A DNA stretch of 64,000 nucleotides from Medicago truncatula (taxonomy: Eukaryota > Streptophyta > Magnoliopsida > Fabales > Fabaceae). A program made the translations under genes and the position numbers. This document shows positions 44,815 through 57,837 of the stretch, in pieces. The DNA lies in NCBI RefSeq assembly GCF_003473485.1, contig NC_053048.1, positions 29,384,755 through 29,448,754 on the forward strand, read 5' to 3'. The notes beneath the pieces are model-generated. The model was not told the origin of the DNA, did not search any database, and was given only the letters and a program-made list of their open reading frames with translations. Each line of letters begins with the position of its first letter. The first letter of the stretch is position 1.

Positions 44815-46814
44815 ATTTTGATGATTACCATTTAAAGGTACACACATACACATACGATTAAGTTAAGATTTTATTGTAATCCAACGCTTGCGATTGGTTT
44901 TTTTTAGAGGTATTAATTTAGTTGGAATGTTTGAGTCTCCTCTTAATATTTGTCCTTTCTCCTAACTTATAAAAAAGCGATTGCAATTAAATGACACATG
45001 TTTTGGTGTACCTTAAAATCACATTTATTGAAGATTCTATGCCTATAAATTAAATTCATAACCTATATAATCTTAAGTTTTGGTGTATTATCACATGTTA
45101 ATCTATATGTATATACGATCTTGTGACCATCAAGTAAAGGATAATTGAAATTTAATAAGATACAAATTTACTTTAATTTCTAAGTTACAATTAATATTTC
45201 ATTATTTTTGACTTTATATTATATTTTTTTTACATAAATTTCATTATTTTATAGAGATGTGTTTATTAAATATTAATATATTCATCATTTATTTAATTTA
45301 CTATTCATGATAATTAAATTTTAAATGCAAAACTTCTTAGACATTTTATATACCATTAGAGTCATACAAAAATAAAGCTTCCTATTTATAATAGGGTTAA
45401 ATATGTTTTTAGTCCCTATATTTTATGCAATTTTGAGAATAGTCCCTACATTTTAATAAATGTTTTTAAAATCCCTACATTTTTCCTTCGTTAGTGCAAT
45501 TGGTCCCTGCCATCACTGCCATGTTGATGAAACACAAGCCATCCTAACAAGTTCAACCCCACCCCACCAAATCTCCACCACAACACCTTCCATACCCGCA
45601 ACGGCAAAAACTTTCAACGATAACATCATCGCTTTCGGCCTCCAAATCTTCCCCTCTAAACCAACATATTTCACTGGAAATGTGACGAACAGTGGCGATC
45701 CGCATCTACGACGCTGCGGAGAAAGATCGTGGTGAAGTTCCCCGCCGTTTTTTTTTTTGTTTTAGTCCCTGCAAATATAAAAAAATTGGTTGTGGTCCTT
45801 GATATTTTGTTTTAGTCCTTGTAAAATTGATTCATATTGAATTTGGTCCTTGTAATATGTAGAATATTTGATTCTAGTCCCTCAAAATGAGGATTAAAAT
45901 GAATATTATAGGGACTAATTTCATATTTTACAAGGATTAAAACAAAATACCAAAGACCAAAATCAAATATTCTATATTTGCAGGGACTAAAACCAAAAAA
46001 ATATTTTTATAGAGATTAAAACTAAAATGCCAGATATTTACAGGAACCATTTCCAAATTTAAACCTTAAGTAAATTATAAATTAACAACGAAGGTTTATG
46101 CCTGATTAATTCTCAATTTACCTCTTATGTCTCACCCTTTCCTAAATTATATGATCTAGAACCTTAAACGCAATGCCACTCTTTCATTTACTTTTAGAGA
46201 ATAACAAAAGTAGAAAATCTATTTTCTCCAACGAAAATTTAAAACTACAACATAAGACTCCATAAATAACAATTATACTTTTGCAAAATCCAAACAAGTC
46301 AAAGAAGTTAGGATCATATAAATAAGGGGGCTTGTACGGTGCAGTTAGAAAATTAACTTTTTTAAAAAAGTTATTTTGTTTAGCCTATAGTATAACTACT
46401 GCTGTCATGTTGCTATTGTCCTGCTGGTGGACCACTCTAAAACTAAACTTTACCTTATTACAAATCAGTTCTCATACAAAATATTAAGGGAAATTTCAAT
46501 CTTAGTGCACAAATGAGAATCTATGTTTAATGTTGATTTAATAAGGGACACAATTGCAATAAGTAAAGATACAATGACATACCTTATGAGCAAATGTGCA
46601 ATACACCATATAATTTGACGTGACATGGATTAAATACACAAATGTTCAATAATTGACCATTTAACTTCACCAGAAAAGTCATTCTCATTACTTCACCATA
46701 GTTTTTTCCTATAATCCATAATCCCCCCTTATTTTTGGGTGTTTGGCAGATTTTATTGGTACAATAATTGGATAAATTAAGAGATCGTCAAATAACATAC
46801 TACAATAATTGGTC
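44815..46814. repeat. Gene-free, with a MULE-like or fold-back repeat
   Basis: From 45395 (gggttaaatatgtttttag) to about 46070 the sequence is rich in agtccct-type motifs on both strands, forming an imperfect inverted repeat. A GC-richer core at 45540-45735 is open on the plus strand but unrecognised. The rest is AT-rich with nothing defined. This is probably a non-autonomous DNA transposon. Confidence 0.4.
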
Positions 46815-47850
46815 CTCGCCATATGTGTTCATCATTTGCGCGGAGGGCTTTTCCTCCCTGATTCGCCATACTGAGGAGAAGGGTTATATCCATTGCACTT
46901 TATTTGTAGGGGAGCCCCTCTGGTCTCTTAACACTTGTTTGTTGATGATTGTTTTCTATTTATTAGAGTTGAGGTGCGTTAGACCCAAATTATGAAAAAC
47001 ATCCTTACTGTGTATAAGGCAGCCTCTAGTCAAGATATTATTCTCCCCAAATCATATATGTATTGCAGTAGGAATGTTCCTGTGACTTTAAAGACTTCCA
47101 TCACAAATGTTTTAGGGGTTCAATATGTGATCGGTACATGTAAGTATTTGAGACTTTCGTCCATGATCAGTAGAGATAGAATAACAACTTATTCTTATAA
47201 CAAGGCTGAAAGTTTCAAACTGATCCAAACTCTCTAGTTTCTCGTTATATAAAGCTCGGTACTTCCCCACTGGAAGTTATGTCACATCCAACTTGGGTCA
47301 CAATATGAGTTGTGTGGCGGAGTATCTTGTGTGCTCGATTTATTGTTAGATACGGCGCGAGGCGGTGAATTTGGTCAGATGATTCTATTCACATCATTGA
47401 TGAACCGTGGCTTTTGAATGCTGGTAATATTCTAGGGGCACATGACGTTCATAATTGTTTATGTGAATAGCCTGATTGATACTTCATGTAAGAATTGGAA
47501 CCATGATTTGGTTCAGTAGGTTTTAAGCGGCAACAAAGATTGTGCTATTTTCGGTAATGGTGTGCAATTCCCTACAAGTTGTGTTAGCTGAATCTCTCCC
47601 TGTTTTTGAGTATTTGGAAGCACATGAACCTTAAATCATGGCAAGATGTTAATGAGCTATGCACACAAGTGGTAGAGCGAGTTCATCATTTAATAGAGAA
47701 ATGTCCTTAAGATAGTTGCTCGTTGTCATCATTCTCATGTTGATAATGTCGACTTCATGCTTGATTCAAAAACAATTTCGAATCCTTTCCATATTAATCG
47801 AGTTGATATTACAAAGTTTGGTTATTTCCTAACCAACCTTGCTACATAGT
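46815..47850 (+). pseudogene. Decayed LINE: RT to RNase H
   Basis: Frame-shifted pieces in order are an RT block (SPYVFIICAEGFSSLIRHTE), a post-catalytic RT block (VPVTLKTSITNVLGVQYV near 47070), a segment with LNAGNILGAHDVHN (near 47415), and RNase H text (LDSKTISNPFHINRVDITKF near 47765). There are many stops. No poly-A tail or duplication was found, so it is an old copy. Confidence 0.7.
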
Positions 47851-49165
47851 GTGAAATATATGCGCACGACTACACACGATAAATGGTTGGAAGGATTTTT
47901 ACATTTTAAAAATAAATAGAGTTAAAACACAGCCTAAATCCAATGGTTATGATATATCCTATGGCTGCAGTGGATTCGTTGCTTTTCGTCGCTCAACTAT
48001 CGTACCATTAAGCTTTTTCCTTTCCTAACAACCTATAGGAATTTTGTTGAAGTTAGCAAATGTCCCTAAAATAGCAGCTTATAGTTTAGGCCTCTTGGGC
48101 CTTGCCCAAGTTTTATTGACTTATGGAGTACTTTTTCAAACAAAAATCAAGTTTTATTTACTTACGCATTAAAGGTTTGCAAGTTTTATTGACGTATTGT
48201 TGAGCAAATCCATTCCCCGCATATGCGTGGTTAGGTGAACTACCTACTTAATTAATTAAGTATTAAAAATCATTCTATTATTTTTCCTTAACCATTTTTA
48301 TATTTTTGGTAGATTCTTTGCATCTTTTTCTTTTATGAGAAGTTAAATGTGAGTTGTTGAACCATTCCACGTTTGAATACAACATATTAGGATAGTTTAA
48401 GCCTCGAATATTTATTTAAAAACATATTTCGGAGCACGTCGTTTGTTCACCTAAAATATAACAATGTCATGGAGCTCCACACCTTTTTTATTTAAAAGTT
48501 GCAATGTCTCGTTAACAAAATTTGGTGGACAGAAAAATGGTTCGACATTTCACCCAAAAAATATAAGAAAAATGGTACGACATATTATAATTTTTAAGTT
48601 GTAACAAATTATTGGATTCAATTGGTTAATAACCTTTAAGACTAGAGTTCTCTTCCTCTAAAAATTAAAGTGTTTAATTACAAAAACAAAATCAATATCG
48701 CATGTCATGGTAATCTTTTCAAAAATAACTCAGTATAATCAAGGTATTTTACACCATAGACTAATCTTTGAGTCAGCATGCAAACACCAGAGATGAAACA
48801 CTTCATAAATCTCATGATAGTTTAAGTCACAACACAGTCTAGGTTAGCAAAATATGTACTACAAGTTCTACCAAATAAATAAATAAATAATATATATTCT
48901 ACAAGTTAGAAAATAATTCTATTATTAAAAATCATAAAATTTTAGAGCCAGTATAAACTATTGAGTCATTTATATATGTGCAAAAACGAGTTAAACACTT
49001 GAAAATTGTAAAGTCTCTTCAATTTGTCTTCTAATAAACTTCAACTATCAACTCATTATCGTATTGCATCCGGCTCTTTTGAGCCAAGACTCTTTGAGTC
49101 TTCATTTGCAAAAATACATCATGAACCCTAACCCTTCTTCTTTTCAATGTGTTTGTTGTAAATTT
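47851..49165. other. Intergenic, nothing recognised
   Basis: This is DNA downstream of the glycosyltransferase gene, AT-rich, with no supported repeat. Confidence 0.4.
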
Positions 49166-52073
49166 CTAACGAGGAGTTACACTCTCAAATCTATGACATC
49201 CTCTGATTTTGACATTGATTACAGTACTGTTCAAGCCATCTACATTGTTGATTATCTCGCAGCATTGTCTTCTTGGTGCCTATTAATCCAAATTTCATTC
49301 TAGTTAGGCACTAATTTTTGGAAAAAGATAAAGTATTGAGTGAATGTACAAATTGTGAGCATGGTTCATAGTTCCTAAATTTATAAATTGACAAGAATAT
49401 TGAGTAATGTTATTCTAACTATTTTTTTGACATCTTGTAGGACAATCAAAATCTTATCTAGGTTTACTTTTAACATTAACCCTAGACTAGGTTTACTTTT
49501 AGCATCAACCCTAAACCTCAAATCAGAAGTTACCTTTTCTGATTTATTAAACAATGTCCAAGCCTCCAAGGACACTTATCAACATTTTTTTTATTTGTAT
49601 TACTAATGGTTATACATGACACACTTATCAACATTTTCATAATAACAACATGTTACACTAATTTTCTCAAATTAGACATATCTAAATTAATTATTAATAT
49701 TTTAAAAAATACATCCCCATTAATTAAATTAAAAACTTAATTTTAAATTTTGAGTATTCCACCCAAGCACACAACTTGATAACCAAAACGAAATATTAGC
49801 AACTAAATTATTTGTTATGATTAAGAGGTGTCAATTAATTGATTAGATCATACGTTTAGTACACTACCAAAAAAAGATCATACGTTTAGTGTGTTTAGTG
49901 TCAGTTGAGTGGTTAGATTCATTGCGATTTTAATAAATTCCATTTTATCTTTTTCAAAAAAAAAAAAAAAAAAGAACAAATTGGGCAGAAAAATACCACA
50001 CCTGTTTCCAATAATGAGGCAAAAGCATAGGAGCTGAAACATGCACATAATGAATTCCATGAGCCACCTTATAATCAACCTTGTCACACTCCTTCCCTGA
50101 ACCATCATCATATCTTTTATAACCGGACCGGGTCAATCCCCGATCTAAACCCTCAATCCGATCCATAAAATACACAACCGGTTTCACACACGAATCTTGA
50201 CTAACGGGTCGGGTATTAAAAGTAAACGGGGCATCACTCCAAGTCCTCCACGTTTTAAATGTTTGGGAAACCATTTCAAGATATTTAGCTGTTGGTAAAT
50301 AGGGATATAATTCAACACTATAGCCCCATGATATTGATATTGACCAATTTTTTGTATGGTCATAGCAAAAGGATTGTTGGATAGTTCGACCCGGATCCGA
50401 TTTGTATGCGGTAACTAACTTTTTTACTGACTCAACCCGTTCCATGTTTGGAAAAATTGGGTCCACATAGTCTAAGTGATGCAATGAGACCAATGGTGCA
50501 ACTGGATGTGATGCTAGTAAGCCATAAGGGTTACCACGAATATCTACCTGTATTAATCAATAAATAAATAAATTAGCTAAAATGGATTTTTTTTAAGAAC
50601 ATAATATGGAATATTTAGATATTTAGAATATAAATTAACTGATTTTGACTTGAAATTCATAATTAGATCAAGTAATCCAAACTGGTAGTTTTATTTTGAC
50701 CGAATCTAAAATGGTAGAAAAATTCGAAAGAGAAATGTATTTAAATAAAATATATCATACTAATAAAGGAACCATTAATTAAATTATTTGATTTTATTTT
50801 TTGGTAGAACTTTGATTTTCTTTTATTCTCTAGCTTTGATAGAAAGAAGAAAAAAAACTTTGATTTTTTTTAACAAAATACATAATATGATAATTCTATT
50901 CAATATATAGCAATTAACGTTAATTTAACGGTGATATATTGATGATTGATAACTCTTAATTATGATTTTAGAAATCATCGATAAATTCAAAGTCAACAAT
51001 TAATAATAAATACGTAATAATTAATGGCTAAACAAAAAAAACGCTTGTAGAGAATTCAAATCGATTAATGATGTGTTTCCAAAAAATTTGATTCATGATG
51101 TTGAATGAACCAATAATGTGTAAAAATAAAATAAAATAATAAACCAATTAATATTCAACAAAAACAAAAAGAATGAAGAAATGAATACAAAAAAATGTAC
51201 CTGATGAAAACCAGGTTCTTTGGTAATCTGAACACCAATTTCACTAATGCAACTTTGAATTTTCTGATCAGAACCATAATACTCAGAATAACGATTAATG
51301 CAACCGTCCAAAATCTTCACAAGCTCCGCCGCCAAAGGATAGCTTATAGCAAACCCTCCGCCGCCATAAGCCATGGTGTAAAAATGTACCACATCTTGTT
51401 CAACACTCTCTGAATTTCCACCAATATAGTACATTTGATTATGATCATATTTCGACAACACCGTAACAAGGTTGTCGGGGAAGAAGACGGTATCATCATC
51501 ACCCATTACAAACCACCTCACATTATCTAACCCTAATTCAAAACTCTCTTTCAGTATTCGTGCTATACGAATAGCTGAACGAGAGCCGTACCAACATGTG
51601 TATTTAAACGATGACGTGTCAGCAGAGACTTTATATGGTGGTGAAGTCTCTGGCCACGTCTCGTTTTTAGATGGCTTTGTGTCTAACCACACAAATCCTT
51701 TGGTGGTGTTTTGACGCCACCAGAGTTCGTTGTAGTGGCGACGTGCCTGCCATGTAGCTGAAGAGCCGCCGATTCCAAACAAAATGTGGGAAATATTAGT
51801 CGGTTCTTCGGCTTCACCAGATTCTATGATTAGGGTTTTTGGAGTGCGGGGTTGGAACATTTGTTTGGATGCTATTTGATAGAAATGGGTGTGTGGTTGA
51901 TGATAATTTTGAGAGAGGTAGAAAAAATGGGAGATGAGAAAAATTGTGGAAATTGCTAGACCCACTTTGAGAAAGAGAGAGAAGTGATCATTGGATTTGA
52001 TGGTGGGGAAGGGAATGGTTTTCCATGGTTTGATGAGAAGGTCTCGAAATGACTCTATTGAAGAAGAAGACAT
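49166..52073 (-). CDS. DUF604 / fringe-like glycosyltransferase, three exons
   Basis: Exons on the minus strand are 52073-51201, 50547-50002 and 49279-49166, joined in phase 0 at gt/ag borders. They total 510 residues. The start at 52073 (MSSSSIESF) opens a type-II membrane layout: a short cytoplasmic tail, then one span (~33-53). The luminal catalytic domain has the metal-binding triad in FVMGDDDTVFF (~192-194), preceded by RWF, and GGGGFAIS later. Exon 2 encodes DIRGNPYGLLASHP and HYWKQ. The tiny exon 3 begins APRRQCCE, the usual conserved end of the family. Such proteins are Golgi glycosyltransferases of the beta-1,3-galactosyltransferase/fringe type, but the donor and acceptor are unknown. 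Intron 2 contains LINE-tail debris. The gene looks intact. Confidence 0.88.
49861..49875 (+). mobile_element. Minimal retrotransposition scar
   Basis: A 15-bp insert (acactaccaaaaaaa) sits between two identical copies of gatcatacgtttagt (49846-49860 and 49876-49890), within intron 2 of the glycosyltransferase gene. An insert ending in A's between long direct repeats is what an extremely truncated LINE or SINE insertion leaves. Confidence 0.55.
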
Positions 52074-53539
52074 TTGAAAATTGGAATTAGAGAGATGATT
52101 ATAATTTTGATTTTGATGTTTATGGATGAAAAAGGGTGTATATAATTTTATATAAGCATTTTTGTATAGGCACACACGTATATAGTAAGTGTAGTGTTTC
52201 TGTTTTTGGAGGCAAGTTTGGTGGATTAAGTTGTTTACTTAGTGGCGTGAACGTTTTCCATTATTTTAGGTGAGAGAAACGGAATATGGGAGCCTACTTA
52301 GTCCTATAATCATGTCATTATATTAAGTATGAGAATCTTATATATATTGCTAGAACTTAGAAGTATAGGTGGTTGGTTCAAACACCAAATTTCCTATCTT
52401 TTTCTTAAAGACCATTTTTTTTGACAGAAGAGATGGCAAAGTCAACATCATGTCGTCCGGTCTGACAATTTTGACATTTTTACTGGTTGAGTTAGGACTT
52501 ATGAGACAAAGACCAAATTTTCTATTTGTTCACCTTACAAACTTTAAAAATGGTAAAATTCTAAGCATTAGACTACTTAAAATATTTTTTATAAATGTAT
52601 ATTAGAAATATGTATTGATTTCTTCATTAGAAAAAAAAATATTTTATTTAGAGATAAATTTTGATGGTGTGATATGTTTTTTAAACACGTATCCAATTAA
52701 ATCACATGCAAATACTTTTAGGAATTAACTAGAAAATAGAAAATGACATCATGATATAAATAGAATGATTTTATCGTTTTGACTTCAGACCACCTAATAT
52801 ATATTATCACGTCATTAAATTTGATTGTCAAAGTCATGAGTTGGATAAAATATTTAAAATAGGATCAATTTCACAAATAGAAAATAGGAGACTGAAATTG
52901 CAATTTTTCCAGAGTAGGAAACTAAAATTGCATTCAAACCTAAATTTTCACATTAAGAAAATCTAAAATTATTTGATACAATTTTTATGTAAAAATCTAA
53001 AATATTTATAATGCATTAACAATTAACATTATGAACTCCATTAAAAAAATGTGATTTTTTCTTGCTAAAAAAACATTGTGTTTACTTCTTTTTTTGGATA
53101 TTGAATTGTGATTACTTCCTTTAATTGAGATAATATCAATGAGTATGCTAAAATGAAAAGAAAAAAAATACATTGCACATTCAAATCCATTCATTGTCAA
53201 AAATCATGAAAAAAATCTTAGAAAATCGTTGCTAATTATAGTATGAGTAACATAACATGATGCAAATGCTGATTTGAATTTTTTTTTTTTTTTTAGAGAT
53301 CAAATGCTGATTTGATAACGTTTTATTATATTCTCATAATGAATACTTAGTCAACACATCAGTTCCTTTAGAATACTCTGACAGTGTAAAGTTACTTTAC
53401 ACTATCAACCAATTAAAATCATTATTTGGGACACATGAGCTAAGTGTTAAAAAAGAAAATATCAAACAAAATCTAAACTAATAACGGCCATCAATTCACG
53501 TTTAAGTTTTTATTGTTTTTATTTAATCACTTTTTGATC
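52074..53539. other. Upstream of the glycosyltransferase gene, no gene
   Basis: AT-rich DNA. A small palindrome, agtgtaaagttactttacact, at about 53384-53405 recurs in part near 57420 and is probably a MITE end. Nothing else is supported. Confidence 0.4.
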
Positions 53540-53874
53540 TTCATAATTAGGCATGGCAATGGAGCGGGGTGGAGACGGGTTTCGCCTTCCCCATCCCCAT
53601 CCCTTAATTACTTCCATATACTTACCCGTTACCCTACCCATACCCAACGGGGATGAAAAATTGAATCTCATCCCCGTCCCTGTAGTGATCAATAATTTTA
53701 AGATAAAAATAGTTTTTTTTAAGCTTCAATGGTAATGTTGTAATGCATTATCCAACAATTTGCGCTCATTTTAAAATTTTGTTACCGAATAATTCGGTTG
53801 ATCCTTTAACTATCCGTGAAAGTTCTTATATCATGACAATTATCAAATCAAATAACATGGCATATCATTATCAA

Positions 53875-56019
53875 CAGGGGCAGAGCCACTCACATGATTG
53901 TGGGGGCTCCTGCCTGCACAAATTTTTCTAATTTTTTTTTTTATATACATATATATACTGCTAATAACACCCCACCCACTATTGCTTTAGTAATTTCTAA
54001 AATATCAAACACTCTCACCCAATAGCCCAACTGCCCAATCCCAAAGCCCAGCTAACACAATTCTGATGCAGCATATTGCTTATGTTGTTATCTCATGAGA
54101 TCACATCTTAAAGAAAACATATAGGTAGTGGCGAGGCCTTTATGACAGAAGGTTTTACAAATTGGAGAAAAAGTGACAGGTTCCAAGTCCATGTCGGAAG
54201 TGTAAACAGCGCTCATAATCAAGCATGGAGAAACTGTCAAAATCTAATGAAACAAAAGCAACATATTGAAGGAGCTATGTACAAACAATCCCATCAAGTT
54301 AAAGTGGAATATCGAATTCGCCTTACTGCCATACTTGATTGCATTCGATATCTGTTGATGCAAGGTTTAGCTTTTTCTGGTCATGATGAGAATTCATCAT
54401 CAAATAATAAAGGTAATTTTCTCGAGCTTCTGGATTTTCTTGTTAATCATAATGAAACTATTTGTGATGTTTGGAAGAATACTAGTGGAAATCTTAAGCT
54501 AACATCTACTCAAATTCAAAAGGATATTGTTAGAGCTGCTGCCTATGAAACTACTATAGCAATATTCATGATCTAGGAGATGATTTCTTTGCTATTATGA
54601 TTGATGAATCTCGAGATATCTCAGTTAAAGAGCAAATGGTTGTTGCTTTACGTTATGTTAATAAAAAAGGCAAAGTTGTTGAGGGTTTTCTTGGTATTGT
54701 TGAGGTTTCTAATACTAGTGCTTTATCCTTGAAATCGGCTTTGGAGGCATTGCTTGCAAAATATGGGTTGAGTTTGTGAAGGATACGTGGACAAGGATAT
54801 GATGGGGCAAGCAACATGCGAGGTGAATATAATGGTCTCAAAAGCTTGATATTGAAAGAAAATTGTTCTGCTTTTTATATTCATTGTTTTGCTCATCAAC
54901 TCCAATTAGCTCTTGTGACATTAGCAAAAAAACATTCTGACATTGCATCATTTTTTAATCAAGTAGCTAATTTGTCTAATGTTGTTGGAGGATCATGTAA
55001 GTGTCGAGATGCTCTTCGTGAAAGTCAATTTAAAAAGGTAGAGGAAGCATTGAAAGTAGGAGAAATAACTAGTGGGCGTGGCTTGAATCAAGAAATCGGG
55101 GTTAAGAAGGCGGGGGATACTCGATGGAGTTCACATTATGGTACATTACTTAGTATAGTTTCTTTATTCTCTTCTATGATTGATGTGCTTGACATGATCG
55201 AGGAAGATGGAACAAGCTCAGAGCAAAGAGGTGATGCAAAGCTTTTGTTGAAATGTATGCAATCTTTTGAATTTATTTTCATCTTGCACTTGATGAAAAA
55301 AGTTTTGTCAATTACTCATGAGTTATCTCAAGCACTACAAAGAAGTGATCAAGATATTGTTAATGCCATGAAATTAGTCAAAATGTCCAAACAAAAGTTA
55401 CAAACTATAAGGGATAGTGGTTGGGATTCTTTGCTTGATGAAGTTTCATTGTTTTGTGAACATCATGAAGTTGTCATCCCAAATATGGATGATACCTATC
55501 AAACATTTAAAAAGTCAAAACGCAACTCAGAGAAAGTTTCTAACTTACATTACTTTCAAGTTCAATTCTTCTATCAAGTGATTGATCGACAACTTCAAGA
55601 GTTGAATAATCGTTTTTCAGAAGTGAATACTGAGTTGCTTCTTTGTGTAGCCTGTTTAAACCCAAGAGATAGCTTTTCTGCATTTGATAAGAAGAATTTG
55701 ATTCGTTTAGCTAAATTTTATCCTTCAGAATTTTGTCCTGTTCAACTATTGGAACTAGATTCTCAACTTGAAAATTATATTGTAGATGTATGCTCTGAAA
55801 ATGCATTTTATGAATTAGAGGGGATTGGTGATTTGAGTATAAAGATGGTGGAGACAAGGAGACATATTGTGTATCCGTTGGTATATTTGCTTTTAAAGTT
55901 ATCTTTGATACTACCTGTGGCAACTGCAACAGCTGAAAGAGCTTTCTCAGCTATGAAGATTATCAAGACTCAGTTGCGAAATGGAATGGGTGATCAATGG
56001 TTAAATGATTGTCTAGTTA

Positions 56020-56102
<83 letters not shown>

Positions 56103-56412
56103 ATTGAGATTGAAAATGAGAAAATCATTCGATATTTCCAAAATATGACAAGTCGTAGAGGACAATTGTAATTGTTGTTGGCAGCTGGGTTTTGGTTTGG
56201 TGATGGCCTTTGTTGTTTTTGTGGTTTTGGAGCTTAGGCAGGGGTGCTCTTTTCCTACTATATATTGCAGGTTTTTCTTTTTGTCTTTTGCTGCAGTGTT
56301 GTTGTGTTTTCCTGCTATATATTCCAGCGGCCTATTAGTATTTTAGGTGTTTATTTATGTTTTTTGTTCTTAGTATTTTAGCACTTTGTTGTTAATATAT
56401 ATTCCTGCTATG

Positions 56413-56472
<60 letters not shown>

Positions 56473-56506
56473 CCTCCACTAGTTGAAAGTCCTGGCTCCG
56501 CCCCTG
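53875..56506 (+). mobile_element. Inner hAT transposon with broken transposase
   Basis: This 2,632-bp element has terminal inverted repeats caggggcagagcca and its complement (one mismatch in 14). An exact 8-bp duplication, attatcaa, lies at 53867-53874 and 56507-56514. It carries a defective transposase (separate entry) and long AT runs near the 3' end (56416-56469). Perfect duplications suggest a fairly young insertion despite the damaged gene. Confidence 0.93.
54127..56171 (+). pseudogene. hAT transposase, DUF4371 / C-terminal dimerisation type
   Basis: The N-terminal TTF-type zinc finger is missing. The frame picks up at GEAFMTEGFTNWR. A DUF4371 region follows (SAHNQAWRNCQNLM; GNFLELLDFLVNHNETI), and a frameshift near 54560 leads to the MIDESRDISVKEQ segment. 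An in-frame stop at 54777-54779 falls just before RIRGQGYDGASNMRGEYNG. The remainder is open to a hAT dimerisation end (ATATAERAFSAMKIIKTQLRN). An (AT)n(AG)n microsatellite (56021-56096) sits inside this last part, followed by a normal-looking terminus (MTSRRGQL). It is non-functional because of one deletion, one frameshift and one stop. Confidence 0.88.
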
Positions 56507-56725
56507 ATTATCAACCTCCTTAACAAAAACAAAAATATGACATTTCTACATTCGAGTAGGGTTTGGGTATGGGTTCGAGGTGGGTACAGATATCCCCATT
56601 ACCCGTCCCGTACCCGTATTTTGAAATCGTGGAAAACCCAAACCCATACCCAAACCCAGTCAAATCGGGGTTGGTTTGGACGGGTACCCATGGGCATGGG
56701 TTTTGTTGCCATGCCTGTTCATAAT

Positions 56726-57087
56726 CACTTCACCTTTCATGTCTAGTTTTATAATGATTAAAGAGAAATGCTAACTAGTGCCTCCGGGGCACTGGTTAAT
56801 GATATAAAAAAAGAAATTATATAGTAGTTAATATAAATGATACATTTCAATATTCTCTTCACACTTATCATGGTAACACTTCCGGTCTTAGAATACTTTA
56901 GATCAATTTAAATCTTTTCATTGAAAAATCGAGCTTGGTCACACCATAAAGAAATAACCGGAAAAATCAGAAAGGTGTGGCACAAAATGACAGCATCAAG
57001 TCAAAATCAAGATTATTTCTTGCATGCTCTCACACCCTTATATAATGCTCCTTGTCTATTGTTTCAACAATGCACTAAACCAAGTTG
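56726..57087. other. Intergenic with MITE-like fragment
   Basis: The text agaaatgctaactagtgcc, with a nearby complementary-type ggcactggttaa (56765-56798), looks like the end of a MITE. No far end was found and there is no gene. Confidence 0.3.
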
Positions 57088-57254
57088 TTTGGGCTCTAAT
57101 GGCGAGGAGCTCCTTCCAAGGACGTACTCGGGGAATACCGGGTTCGATTCTCAGGGGGAACAACGCTTGGCCAGTGTGCATGCGTCTACGCATGAGCCAG
57201 ATTAGTCGTCCACCTTTGGTGGGTCAGAAACCGGCGCGAAAGCCAAAAAAAAAA
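57088..57254 (+). mobile_element. tRNA-derived SINE
   Basis: It has an A-box-like ggctctaatgg (57092-57102) and an exact B-box ggttcgattc (57141-57150) at tRNA-like spacing. A GC-rich body follows, then an A-run from 57245. The target duplication is unclear. This is a different SINE family from 18793 and 23982. Confidence 0.65.
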
Positions 57255-57655
57255 TTACAGAAAAGAAAAAAAAAAACAATCCTTTGTCGTGAAAGGTGAA
57301 AGGAAGAAGTATAAAAACTTAAACATTTAGTGATAGTCATTTTTACTCCAGATTTTTCTTGATTCTTTCTTTATTTAATTTAGGCTGATGTGTTTTAAAG
57401 AATGATTTTAATTGGTTGACAGTGTAAAGTAACATTATATGTCATGAGTATTCTAATTAAACTCTTTAAAGAATATTATGCCCCCTTTGTCAAAAAAAGA
57501 ATATTATGCTCCCTTTTGAAAAAGAATATCATTATGCAATTATTTAGAGGAGGATTCGAACCCCGAACACCCCACTTTTTTAAAGGTGAGAAAAACACAA
57601 GAAGTGTCCGGGTTGTATTGTGGTTGTTTTTTCTAGTCCTTTTTCTTAGTGTTTA
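57255..57655. repeat. Small repeat remnants
   Basis: There is an inverted partner of the tgacagtgtaaagtaac motif near 57420 and an antisense SINE B-box fragment (ggattcgaaccccgaacacc at 57551-57570). No gene is seen. Confidence 0.35.
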
Positions 57656-57837
57656 AAGTTGGTCAGATTCTGACACAGAGTCTGAGTGCAGCGGAATAAC
57701 ATATCACAAAGATAAAAGATAAGGAGAGAGAAAAAGAATAGACACAAGCAATTTATATTGGTTCCTCCCACAGCATAGGAGTAGTTCACTCCCCTTGCAC
57801 TTCCAAGGGATTTTAGTATAATCTAACTAGATTACAA

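Larger units (their letters stand above)
53548..56717. mobile_element. Outer hAT-like non-autonomous element
   Basis: It starts taggcatggcaa and ends ttgccatgcctg, an inverted match. It is flanked by ttcataat at 53540-53547 and 56718-56725. Its own sequence is about 530 bp, with G/C-rich ggggt-type stretches near both ends. The rest is the inner hAT element and one copy of that element's target duplication. Confidence 0.82.

Noticed and set aside
45460..45735. Possible coding core of the 45.4-kb repeat
   Set aside because: It is Thr/Ser/Pro-rich text without a recognised domain and sits within an inverted-repeat element. It is kept only as a note in the repeat entry.
57092..57150. tRNA gene
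   Set aside because: A and B boxes are present, but there is no cloverleaf acceptor stem and an A-tail follows, so it is a SINE. The same reasoning applies at 10925, 16480, 17607, 18840 and 24030.
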